A model generated the notes under the pieces. That model did not search any database. It saw only the letters and a list, made by a program, of their open reading frames with translations, and was not told the origin of the DNA. Shown here piece by piece: positions 26,917 through 34,754 of a DNA stretch of 64,000 bases. Origin of the DNA: Hydrogenophaga palleronii_A (GTDB taxonomy: Bacteria; Pseudomonadota; Gammaproteobacteria; Burkholderiales; Burkholderiaceae_C). The stretch covers positions 186,001 through 250,000 of the forward strand of contig NZ_JAVDWU010000004.1 of NCBI RefSeq assembly GCF_031457455.1, given 5' to 3'. Positions within the stretch are counted from its first letter, which is position 1; the number at the start of each line of letters is the position of its first letter. The position numbers and the translations under genes were made by a program.

Positions 26917-27873
26917 GTGGCACGCAATCCCCAACTCAACAAGAACGGTGAACTGATCCACCTGCTCTCCACCGAGGGCCTCTCGCGCGACATCCTGACC
27001 AAGATCCTCGATACCGCCGGCAACTTCGTGAGTGTGAGCGACCGCGAAGTGAAAAAGGTGCCGCTGCTGCGTGGCAAGAGTGTGTTCAACCTGTTTTTCG
27101 AGAACAGCACCCGCACCCGCACCACCTTCGAGATCGCCGCCACGCGCCTGAGCGCCGACGTGATCAACCTCGACATTGCGCGCAGCTCCACCGCCAAGGG
27201 CGAATCGCTGCTCGACACCATCTCCAACCTCAGCGCCATGGCGGCCGACATCTTCGTGGTGCGCCACAGCGAGTCGGGTGCGCCCTACCTGATCGCCCAG
27301 CACGTGGCACCTCACGTGCACGTGATCAATGCCGGTGACGGGCGCCACGCCCACCCCACGCAGGGCATGCTGGACATGTACACCATCCGCCACTACAAGA
27401 AGGACTTCACCCAGCTCTCGGTGGCCATCGTGGGCGACGTGCTGCATTCGAGGGTGGCGCGCTCTGACATCCACGCCCTGACCACACTGGGCTGCCCCGA
27501 TGTGCGCGTGGTCGGCCCACGCACCCTGGTGCCGGGCGACTTGTCGCACATGGGCGTGCGTGTGTGCCACACGCTGGAAGAGGGCATCAAAGACTGCGAC
27601 GTGGTGATCACGCTGCGGCTGCAGAACGAACGCATGAGCGGCGCCTTGCTGCCCTCCAGCCAGGAGTACTTCAAAAGCTTCGGCCTCACGCCCGAACGCC
27701 TGCGCTGGGCCAAGCCCGACGCCATCGTGATGCACCCGGGCCCGATCAACCGCGGCGTGGAGATCGACTCCGCCGTGGTGGACGGCCCACAAAGCGTGAT
27801 CCTGCCGCAGGTCACTTTCGGCATCGCGGTGCGCATGGCGGTGATGGGCATCGTGGCGGGCAACGAGGCATGA
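26917..27873 (+). CDS. pyrB: Aspartate carbamoyltransferase catalytic chain
   Basis: 318 residues, GTG start. Carbamoyl-phosphate motif FFENSTRTRTTFEIAA, the SSTAKGESLLDT loop, GDGRHAHPTQGMLDMYT, and HPGPINRGVEID at the C terminus identify aspartate transcarbamylase. It makes N-carbamoyl-aspartate in pyrimidine synthesis. No pyrI is present; as in Pseudomonas, the active complex probably needs the pseudo-dihydroorotase encoded two genes on. The stop codon forms ATGA with the repeat A-like mini-ORF. Confidence 0.96.
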   Translation: MARNPQLNKNGELIHLLSTEGLSRDILTKILDTAGNFVSVSDREVKKVPLLRGKSVFNLFFENSTRTRTTFEIAATRLSADVINLDIARSSTAKGESLLDTISNLSAMAADIFVVRHSESGAPYLIAQHVAPHVHVINAGDGRHAHPTQGMLDMYTIRHYKKDFTQLSVAIVGDVLHSRVARSDIHALTTLGCPDVRVVGPRTLVPGDLSHMGVRVCHTLEEGIKDCDVVITLRLQNERMSGALLPSSQEYFKSFGLTPERLRWAKPDAIVMHPGPINRGVEIDSAVVDGPQSVILPQVTFGIAVRMAVMGIVAGNEA

Positions 27874-27899
27874 GCGCAGCACGGAGGGTAATCCAGTGA
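27870..27899 (+). promoter_or_regulatory. Nine-codon bridging mini-ORF with ribosome site, pyrB to hisC-like
   Basis: ATGAGCGCAGC starts on the pyrB stop exactly as repeat A does on the dusB stop, then runs as M-S-A-A-R-R-V-I-Q and ends with TGA overlapping the GTG start of the next gene (CAGTGA). GGAGG at 27883-27887 is eight bases before that GTG. It keeps the head and the end of repeat A but lacks the middle about 40 bases, so it looks like a shrunken copy that now supplies the ribosome site. Confidence 0.6.
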
Positions 27900-28996
27900 A
27901 AGACACCGACCGCTTCTGGAGTCCGGCGCTCCGAGGCTTGCGCGCCTACACACCGGGCGAGCAACCCCAGGGCGATGGCTGGATCAAGCTCAACACCAAC
28001 GAGAACCCTTACCCGCCCTCGGCGCTGGCCCTGCAGCGCATGGCCGAGGTGGTGAACGATTCCCTGCGTCTGTACCCGGACCCGCAGGCGCTCGCGCTGC
28101 GCGAGACGATCGCGGGCCAGCACGGTTTGCAGGTCGATCAGGTCTTCGTGGGCAACGGTTCGGACGAAGTGCTCGCGCATGCCTTCATGGGACTGCTGCG
28201 CCATGGCCGGCCTGTGCTGGTGCCCGACATCAGCTATTCGTTCTACCCGGTCTACTGCGGGCTCTACGGCATCACCTGCCAGCAAGTGCCGCTGGACGAC
28301 GATTTCCGCGTGCGCGTGGCGGACTACCTGCAGCCCAACGGGGGCGTCGTGTTGCCCAACCCGAACGCACCCACCGGCATCGTCTTGCCACTGGATGCGC
28401 TGCGCTGGCTGCTGGAGCGCAATACCGAGTCGGTGGTGGTGATCGACGAGGCCTATGTCGATTTCGGCGCCGAAAGCGCTGCTGCGCTGATCAACGAATT
28501 CCCCCAGTTGCTGGTGATTCAGACGCTGTCCAAGTCGCGCGCACTGGCCGGCCTCCGCGTGGGTTTTGCGTTGGGTCATGCCGACCTCATCCGTGCACTG
28601 ACGACGGTGAAAGACAGCTTCAACTCCTACCCGCTCGACCGGGTCGCCCTGGCCGGCGCGCAGGCTGCGCTCGCGGATCAGGCGCACTTCACCGATACCA
28701 CGCAGCGCATCGTCGCCAGCCGCGAATGGCTGGCCACCCGGCTCGCGGCACTGGGTTTCGAGTGCCTGCCGTCAAGCGCCAACTTTCTGCTGGCACGGCA
28801 CCCGCAACGCAGCGCAGCGCAATTGCAGCAGGCCTTGCGCGAGCGCAAGATCCTGGTGCGCCATTTCAACCAGCCACGCATCGCCGACCACCTGCGCATC
28901 ACTGTGGGTTCGCAGGCCGAGTGCGAAGCGCTGGTCGATGCGCTGAGCGATCTGCTCGCGCCCATTCAAAACGCCAACGAGGTGGCATCCGCATGA
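27896..28996 (+). CDS. hisC: Histidinol-phosphate aminotransferase-like enzyme
   Basis: 366 residues, GTG start. Fold-type I PLP enzyme: LNTNENPYPPS at the N terminus, FVGNGSDEVLAHAF, LPNPNAPTGIVLPL, VIDEAYVDFG, and the PLP lysine in TLSKSRALAGLRVGFALG. These fit HisC (histidine step from imidazole acetol-phosphate), though relatives act on aromatic or other keto acids. It sits between pyrB and pyrC', tightly coupled on both sides, an unexpected place for a histidine gene. It could be a second HisC paralogue with another substrate. Confidence 0.85.
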   Translation: MKDTDRFWSPALRGLRAYTPGEQPQGDGWIKLNTNENPYPPSALALQRMAEVVNDSLRLYPDPQALALRETIAGQHGLQVDQVFVGNGSDEVLAHAFMGLLRHGRPVLVPDISYSFYPVYCGLYGITCQQVPLDDDFRVRVADYLQPNGGVVLPNPNAPTGIVLPLDALRWLLERNTESVVVIDEAYVDFGAESAAALINEFPQLLVIQTLSKSRALAGLRVGFALGHADLIRALTTVKDSFNSYPLDRVALAGAQAALADQAHFTDTTQRIVASREWLATRLAALGFECLPSSANFLLARHPQRSAAQLQQALRERKILVRHFNQPRIADHLRITVGSQAECEALVDALSDLLAPIQNANEVASA

Positions 28997-30330
28997 AGAT
29001 TCTGATCCAGAACGGCCGCGTCATGGACCCGGCGACAGGGCGCGACGAAATGGCCGATGTGGCGATTGCGGCTGGCCGCATCATCGCCATTGGCAACGTG
29101 GCCGCCGACTTCCACGCCAACCGCAGCATCGACGCCACTGGCTGCGTGGTCGCGCCGGGCCTGGTGGATCTGGCCGTGCGCCTGCGCGAGCCAGGTCAGG
29201 AACACGCCGGCATGCTGGAAAGCGAAATGGCCGCCGCCGTGGCCGGGGGCGTGACCTCGCTGGTGTGCCCGCCCGACACGGACCCTGTGCTCGACGAGCC
29301 CGGCCTGGTGGACATGCTCAAGTTCCGCGCCGAAAAACTGCATCTGGCGCGCGTGTTCCCGCTGGGCGCACTCACCCGCGGCCTGCACGGCGAGGTGCTG
29401 ACCGAAATGGCCGAGCTGACCGAGTCCGGCTGCATCGGCTTTGGTCAGGCCGAGGTGCCGATCCTGAACACACAGGTGCTGCAGCGCGCGCTGCAGTACG
29501 CCGCCACCTTCGGCTACACCGTCTGGCTGCGGCCGCAGGACGCCTGGCTGGGCAAGGGCGTGGCCGCCAGTGGACCGCTGGCCACGCGCCTGGGCCTGGC
29601 CGGTGTGCCGGCGGCTGCCGAGACGATTGCCTTGCACACCCTGTTTGAACTGATGCGTGCGGTGCAAGGCAAGGCCGGTACCGGTGCGCGGGTGCACCTG
29701 TGCCGCATCAGCAGCGCGGCCGGGCTGGAACTGGTGCGCCAGGCCAAGGCCGAAGGTCTGCCCGTGACCTGCGATGTGAGCGTGCACAACCTGCTGCTGA
29801 CCGATGTGGACATCGGCTACTACGACAGCCGCTTGCGTCTGCAGCCGCCCGTGCGCCAGCAACGCGATCGCGACGCGCTGCGTGCCGGCCTGGCCGATGG
29901 CAGCATTGACGCGCTGGTGTCGGACCACAACCCGGTGGACAGTGATGCCAAGACCTTGCCCTTTGCCGAGGCCGAGCCCGGTGCCACGGCAGTGGAACTG
30001 TTGCTGGGCCTGGCTTGCAAATGGGCGCAGCAGGACGGCCTGGGCCTGATGCAGGCGCTCACCGTGCTGACCGAAGGCCCGCAGAACGTGCTGGGCGCCA
30101 GCCTGGGCACCTTGCAGGCCAGCGCGGGCAAACTGGCGGTGGGGGGCGTGGCCGACGTGTGTGTGTTCGATCCCAACCGGCCCTGGATGGTGGAGGCTTC
30201 GGTGTTGCGCAGCCAGGGCAAGCACACGCCATTTGGCGGCCACGAACTGCCCGTGAGCGTTCGCGCCACGCTGGTGGGGGGGCAGTTGGCGCACTGGTCT
30301 GCCGACGCCGACCGTGCCGTGACCGCGTGA
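28993..30330 (+). CDS. pyrX: Pseudo-dihydroorotase PyrC' (PyrX), metal ligands lost
   Basis: 445 residues from ATG overlapping the previous stop (ATGA). It has the overall amidohydrolase layout of dihydroorotase: N-terminal ILIQNGRVMDPATGRD, VVAPGLVDLAVRLREPGQEH, LVSDHNPVD and a C-terminal VADVCVFDP. The essential HxH zinc pair of active enzymes (DLHVHLREPG) is AxR here, and the later ligand position reads LCRISSA where active enzymes have HCHxS. Such inactive homologues (PyrC' in Pseudomonas) form a complex with PyrB and are required for its assembly. A true PyrC should be encoded elsewhere. Confidence 0.88.
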   Translation: MKILIQNGRVMDPATGRDEMADVAIAAGRIIAIGNVAADFHANRSIDATGCVVAPGLVDLAVRLREPGQEHAGMLESEMAAAVAGGVTSLVCPPDTDPVLDEPGLVDMLKFRAEKLHLARVFPLGALTRGLHGEVLTEMAELTESGCIGFGQAEVPILNTQVLQRALQYAATFGYTVWLRPQDAWLGKGVAASGPLATRLGLAGVPAAAETIALHTLFELMRAVQGKAGTGARVHLCRISSAAGLELVRQAKAEGLPVTCDVSVHNLLLTDVDIGYYDSRLRLQPPVRQQRDRDALRAGLADGSIDALVSDHNPVDSDAKTLPFAEAEPGATAVELLLGLACKWAQQDGLGLMQALTVLTEGPQNVLGASLGTLQASAGKLAVGGVADVCVFDPNRPWMVEASVLRSQGKHTPFGGHELPVSVRATLVGGQLAHWSADADRAVTA

Positions 30331-31097
30331 ACACCTTGCGCGCGCTCGGGCGTGCCTTGCGGGCATGCCTGCACGTGCTGCGGGCCCTCTGGATCATCCG
30401 CACTGAATACGCCCGCCTCACCCCAGCGCAGACCCAGCTGCTGCTGCGCGAGTGGACCCGCCAGATGCTGCGCATCCTGCAAGTGGAACTGGTGGTGCAA
30501 GGAGCGCCGCCCGATCGCGGCCCCCTGCTTCAACTGGCCAACCACATGTCCTGGCTCGACATCCTGGTCATGAACGCCGCTCACCCCACGCGCTTCGTGT
30601 CCAAGGCCGATGCCAGACACTGGCCCCTGCTGGGCACCCTCGTCACCGCTGCGGGCACGCTCTACATCGAGCGCGAGAACCGGCGCGATGCCATGCGCGT
30701 GGTGCACCGCATGACCGATCGCCTGCGCGAGGGAGACATCCTCAGCGTGTTCCCCGAAGGCACCACCGGCGACGGCCGTTCGCTGCTGCCGTTTCATGCC
30801 AACCTGCTGCAGGCCGCCATTTCGGCCAACGCACCAGTGGTGCCAGTGGCGCTGCGATTTGTCGACAGTCGCACCGGCGAGCCGCACGATGCGCCGGTGT
30901 ATGTGGGCGACACCACGCTGATCGGATCCATCTGGACCACCTTGCGCGCCAGCCACTTGCGCGCGGTGGTGCACTATGGCGAACCCCAGACGTTTCAGGG
31001 ACGCGACCGGCGAACCTGGGCCAACGATGTGCGCGAAGAAGTGCAGCGCCTGCTGGGGCTGCCGCAGGCGGATCAAGCCGAAGCGTCGCCCGACTGA
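30327..31097 (+). CDS. plsC: 1-acyl-sn-glycerol-3-phosphate acyltransferase
   Basis: 256 residues from GTG overlapping the pyrC' stop (GTGA). The catalytic NHMSWLDI (HxxxxD) motif, SKADARHWPLLGTL, the arginine block YIERENRRDA and FPEGTTGDG are the four PlsC motifs. A hydrophobic N terminus suggests membrane attachment. It makes phosphatidate. Its 3' end overlaps the convergent regulator by 25 bases. Confidence 0.93.
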   Translation: MNTLRALGRALRACLHVLRALWIIRTEYARLTPAQTQLLLREWTRQMLRILQVELVVQGAPPDRGPLLQLANHMSWLDILVMNAAHPTRFVSKADARHWPLLGTLVTAAGTLYIERENRRDAMRVVHRMTDRLREGDILSVFPEGTTGDGRSLLPFHANLLQAAISANAPVVPVALRFVDSRTGEPHDAPVYVGDTTLIGSIWTTLRASHLRAVVHYGEPQTFQGRDRRTWANDVREEVQRLLGLPQADQAEASPD

Positions 31098-32377
31098 GCT
31101 TCACCCAGGGTGCTGGCCGGCGCGTGCTGGCTTGCGGATTTCTGCAGGCGCCGGTACAGCATGCCACGCGACACGCCCAGGGCCCTGGCCGCCTTGGCGA
31201 TGTTGCCGCCGCATTCGGCCAGCGTGACCTCGATCAGGCGCTGGCTGTGGTCCACCAGGGTGGCCCGCGTGGCGGGTGAGGGCGCAAGGACGACAGCCGC
31301 CGGTGCATCGACGACCGCGCCCGCAGTAGCAGCGGTGTGCGCCTTGTGCGCATGATCCTGAGGGCCGGGTGAGGGCGCTGGCAAACCTTCCACGGCCACC
31401 GCGTGGTTGAAGTCCGCCCCATCGCCGCCGCTCAGGCGGCCCTTGATCCACACGCCCAGGCCATTGGGCAGGCGCAGCGTCTGAATCCGTTTTTGCCGGT
31501 GCAGATCCATCAGCCGCTCGATCGATGTCCCGAACACGCTGTCCACGGTGGGAGCGTCCTCCATGTGGCAACCCGTGAGCCGGCGCCCGGCGCCGTTGAG
31601 CCAGAGCACGCGGCCCTGCGGGCTGATTCCAGCCAGCGCCTCCAGCGGCGTGTCGAGGAAAGTGGGACTGGCCTGGAAATGCAGCAGCAACTGGCCGGTG
31701 GACTGCAGTTGCAGCAGCCGGTTTTCGATGGTGGTGGCGTAGGTGCCGACCACCGCCGCAGCGTCGAACGGAAAGCGACCGCCTTCCACCGACACATCAA
31801 GCACACCGGCGAGTTGGCCGTGGATGTCGTGGATTGGCGCGGCGGCGCAATACAGGTTATGCAGGCACTGGTGAAAGTGCTCGCCACCCGCCACACTGGA
31901 GGCCTCGCCGGTGCGCACCACGATACCGGGGGCGCTGGTGCCGATATGACTCTCGGCGATGTTCACGCCCACGCGCGACGCCGCACGCAGCAGCGGCTGG
32001 TCGTGGGCCTGAGGCAGGTCGGTGGCGTGGATGATCACGCCCTGCGCGTCGGTCAGCAGCACGCGGCAGTCGGTGCCACCGAGGGCGGCTTCCATGTGAC
32101 CGAGCTCGGAGTTGCCGGCCTGCAGCAACTGCCGGTTGCGGCTCAGGCTGGCGTGGACGCGACTTCTGCTCACCGGCTCGAAGCTCACGGCGTCACGGGG
32201 TTGCTGACGTGCCGAACAGCAACGCAACCAGGATTGCAGCACCGCCTCAGCCACCAGTCCTGAAGGGCGAATGCCTTCTTCGAAGAAGCGCTCCCGGGCC
32301 AGTGCGGTGCGCTGGTCGGGTGTCTGGAAAAAAAGTGGCTGGGGTGTCCGTGCGCGTTGGCTGGCGGGCTGGGGCAT
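31073..32377 (-). CDS. AcoR-like GAF/Fis-HTH regulator without AAA+ domain
   Basis: 434 residues from ATG giving MPQPASQRARTP, with GGAG upstream. Order: an N-terminal region (ARERFFEEGIRPSGLVAEAV...SWLRC) typical of AcoR-type regulators, a GAF-like sensor with AESHIGTSAPGIVVRTGEA and HDIHGQLAGVLDVS, a PAS-like stretch (ISPQGRVLWLNGAGRRL), then a C-terminal Fis-type helix-turn-helix (TLAECGGNIAKAARALGVSRGMLYRRL). No Walker A, GAFTGA or AAA+ domain is present, so it should not activate sigma-54 directly. It is divergent from the PQQ alcohol dehydrogenase and probably controls it. Confidence 0.85.
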   Translation of the reverse strand: MPQPASQRARTPQPLFFQTPDQRTALARERFFEEGIRPSGLVAEAVLQSWLRCCSARQQPRDAVSFEPVSRSRVHASLSRNRQLLQAGNSELGHMEAALGGTDCRVLLTDAQGVIIHATDLPQAHDQPLLRAASRVGVNIAESHIGTSAPGIVVRTGEASSVAGGEHFHQCLHNLYCAAAPIHDIHGQLAGVLDVSVEGGRFPFDAAAVVGTYATTIENRLLQLQSTGQLLLHFQASPTFLDTPLEALAGISPQGRVLWLNGAGRRLTGCHMEDAPTVDSVFGTSIERLMDLHRQKRIQTLRLPNGLGVWIKGRLSGGDGADFNHAVAVEGLPAPSPGPQDHAHKAHTAATAGAVVDAPAAVVLAPSPATRATLVDHSQRLIEVTLAECGGNIAKAARALGVSRGMLYRRLQKSASQHAPASTLGEAQSGDASA

Positions 32378-32456
32378 GGCGGGCTCCTTTTCCGTTTCAA
32401 GTATCGGCGGCCTTCTGCGGGTCGGGCATGGGGTTAGCCCTTGCAAGCCCGGGCGT

Positions 32457-32475
32457 GTGTTCCACGGCGGAACAC
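32457..32475. promoter_or_regulatory. Perfect palindrome GTGTTCC-N5-GGAACAC, probable regulator site
   Basis: Reads GTGTTCCACGGCGGAACAC. The TGTTCC-N5-GGAACA form matches the style of binding sites known for AcoR-like regulators. It lies in the divergent region between the AcoR-like gene and the PQQ dehydrogenase gene, 80 bases from the regulator start and 147 bases from the dehydrogenase start. Confidence 0.6.
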
Positions 32476-32504
32476 TTCACCTTCAGGGAAAACCCGAAGG
32501 TGAA
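32476..32504. promoter_or_regulatory. Second perfect inverted repeat abutting the first
   Basis: Arms TTCACCTTC and GAAGGTGAA are perfect nine-base complements around an 11-base spacer. It starts at the base after the preceding palindrome. It could be a second operator or an mRNA hairpin in the dehydrogenase leader; there is no T-run for a terminator. Confidence 0.5.
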
Positions 32505-32621
32505 TTTCCCGGGCTGCGGGGCGAGCATCGGCAGGCTGACATATGAAGAACCCAGCACATCAGGGGTCAATGCAGCCAACCCACAACAAGTCTGCCGCAG
32601 CAGGCTGATTCAGGAGACACG

Positions 32622-34754
32622 ATGAACCCGATCCACTTCACCACCACCCGGTGCCGCCTGGCCGTGGGTCTGCTGGCCGCTCTGGCGTTCAGCACTTCCG
32701 CCTGGGCGCAGGCGCCCGCCAAGGGCACGCCGGCCCACATCAAGGCCGCCGTCGGGAAGGTCAACGCGGCCTTCATGCAAAGCAACGCCACGCAGACCGC
32801 CGACTGGCCCAGCTATGGGCTCGACTATGCGGAAACGCGCCATTCAAAGCTCAACCAGATCAGCACGGACAACGTGAAGGACCTGGGGCTGGTGTGGTCC
32901 TACAACCTCGAGTCCAGGCGCGGCGTGGAGTCCACTCCGGTGGTGGTCGACGGCATCATGTACGTCACCGCGTCATGGAGCATCGTGCACGCGGTGGACG
33001 TGCGCACCGGCAAACGCATCTGGACATACGACCCCAAGGTGCCGCGCGAGGCCGGCTACAAGGGTTGCTGCGACGTGGTCAACCGCGGCGTGGCGCTGCA
33101 CGAGGGCAAGGTGTTCGTGGCGGCCTACGACGGGCGGCTGATTGCGCTGGATGCGGCCACCGGCAAGGAGGTGTGGGCGCAGGACACCATCATCGACCGC
33201 AAGTTCAGCTACACCATCACCGGTGCACCGCGCGTGTTCAAGGGCAACGTGATCATCGGCAACGGCGGCGCCGAATACGGTGTGCGCGGCTACATCACCG
33301 CTTACGACGCAAAAACCGGCGCACAGAAGTGGCGCTGGTTCACCGTGCCGGGCGACCCGTCCAAGCCGTTCGAAGACGAGTCGATGGAGCGCGCGGCCAA
33401 GACCTGGGACCACGCCGGCAAATGGTGGGAAGCCGGTGGCGGCGGCACCGCCTGGGACGCCATGGCCTTCGACCCCGAGCTGAACCTGATGTACATCGGC
33501 ACCGGCAACGGTTCCCCCTGGCAGCGTGACAAACGCAGCCCGGCCGGCGGCGACAACCTGTACCTTGCGTCCATCGTGGCGCTCAACCCGGACACCGGCA
33601 AGTACGTGTGGCACTACCAGGAAACGCCCGGGGACAACTGGGACTACACCTCCACCCAGCCCATGATCCTGGCCGACCTGACGCTGGACGGCAAGCCGCG
33701 CAAGGTGATCCTGCACGCGCCCAAGAACGGCTTCTTCTTCGTGATCGACCGGACCAACGGCCAGTTCATTTCGGCGAAGAATTTTGTGGATGTGAACTGG
33801 GCCACGGGCTATGACCAAAACGGCCGGCCCATCGAGACCGCGATCGCACGCACCGGCGACCGCCCCCGCGAAATCATCCCGAGCGCCTTCGGTGCGCGCA
33901 ACTGGCACTCGATGTCGTTCAACCCGGCCACAGGCCTGGTCTACATGCCGGTTCAGGGCGTGCCGCTCACGCTCATGGACAACAAGGACTGGAAGTTCAA
34001 CGCCGAGCGCCCCGGGGAACCGCATTCCAACATGGGCTGGAACACAGCCAATTTCGCCAACGTGGAACCGCCCACCAGCAAGCCCTTTGGCCGGCTGGTG
34101 GCCTGGGACCCGGTGAAGCAGCAGGCCGCGTGGACCAAGGAGCAGATCTCGCCCTGGAACGGCGGCACGCTCACCACCGCCGGCAACCTGGTGTTCCAGG
34201 GCACGGCCGACGGACGCTTCATCGCCTACAACGCCACCACCGGCGAACAGCTGTGGGAGGCCCCCACCGGCACCGGCGTGATCGCCGCTCCTTCCACCTA
34301 CCTGGTGGACGGCAAGCAGTACGTGTCCATTGCGGTGGGCTGGGGCGGCGTGTACGGCCTGGCCCAGCGCGCCACCGACCGAACCGGCCCCGGCACGGTG
34401 TACACCTTCGCAGTGGGGGGCAATGCGCAGCCACCGGCACACGTGGCCTACCAGCTGGGCAAACTGGTCGAGGGTGTGAAATACGACCCGGCGCATGTGC
34501 CGGCCGGCACCGCGCTGTATGTGAGCAACTGCGTGTTCTGCCACGGCGTGCCGGGCGTGGACCGGGGAGGCAACATTCCCAACCTCGGATACATGGACAC
34601 TTCGTTCATCGAGAACCTCGACAAGTTTGTCTTCAAGGGCCCCGCCACCGCGCGTGGCATGCCTGACTTCACCGGAAAACTCAGCAACGATGACGTTCAG
34701 AAAATCAAGGCTTTCATTCAAGGCACGGCCGATGCCATTCGGCCGAAGAAGTAG
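32622..34754 (+). CDS. PQQ-dependent quinohaemoprotein alcohol dehydrogenase
   Basis: 710 residues. A signal peptide (LLAALAFSTSAWA, cleaved before QAPAK) sends it to the periplasm. The eight-bladed PQQ propeller includes the adjacent-cysteine pair in GYKGCCDVVNRG (about 148) and tryptophan-docking-type repeats (GKRIWTYD, GKEVWAQD). The catalytic Asp (about 341) is in NWDYTSTQP; Thr two residues on, not Asp, suggests a calcium rather than lanthanide enzyme. A C-terminal cytochrome c domain binds haem at CVFCH (about 636). It oxidises alcohols and passes electrons to a c-type carrier. No pqq biosynthesis genes are in the window. Confidence 0.94.
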   Translation: MNPIHFTTTRCRLAVGLLAALAFSTSAWAQAPAKGTPAHIKAAVGKVNAAFMQSNATQTADWPSYGLDYAETRHSKLNQISTDNVKDLGLVWSYNLESRRGVESTPVVVDGIMYVTASWSIVHAVDVRTGKRIWTYDPKVPREAGYKGCCDVVNRGVALHEGKVFVAAYDGRLIALDAATGKEVWAQDTIIDRKFSYTITGAPRVFKGNVIIGNGGAEYGVRGYITAYDAKTGAQKWRWFTVPGDPSKPFEDESMERAAKTWDHAGKWWEAGGGGTAWDAMAFDPELNLMYIGTGNGSPWQRDKRSPAGGDNLYLASIVALNPDTGKYVWHYQETPGDNWDYTSTQPMILADLTLDGKPRKVILHAPKNGFFFVIDRTNGQFISAKNFVDVNWATGYDQNGRPIETAIARTGDRPREIIPSAFGARNWHSMSFNPATGLVYMPVQGVPLTLMDNKDWKFNAERPGEPHSNMGWNTANFANVEPPTSKPFGRLVAWDPVKQQAAWTKEQISPWNGGTLTTAGNLVFQGTADGRFIAYNATTGEQLWEAPTGTGVIAAPSTYLVDGKQYVSIAVGWGGVYGLAQRATDRTGPGTVYTFAVGGNAQPPAHVAYQLGKLVEGVKYDPAHVPAGTALYVSNCVFCHGVPGVDRGGNIPNLGYMDTSFIENLDKFVFKGPATARGMPDFTGKLSNDDVQKIKAFIQGTADAIRPKK

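Noticed and set aside
30015..30326. Upstream extension of plsC
   Set aside because: The extra 104 codons overlap pyrC' in another frame, and the GTG at 30327 forms the usual GTGA overlap with the pyrC' stop.
32426..32445. Possible sigma-54 promoter (GG-N10-GC with TTGCA at the -12 element) upstream of the PQQ dehydrogenase gene
   Set aside because: The -24 part matches only GG, it lies upstream of the operator palindromes rather than downstream, and the neighbouring regulator lacks the AAA+ module needed to activate sigma-54.
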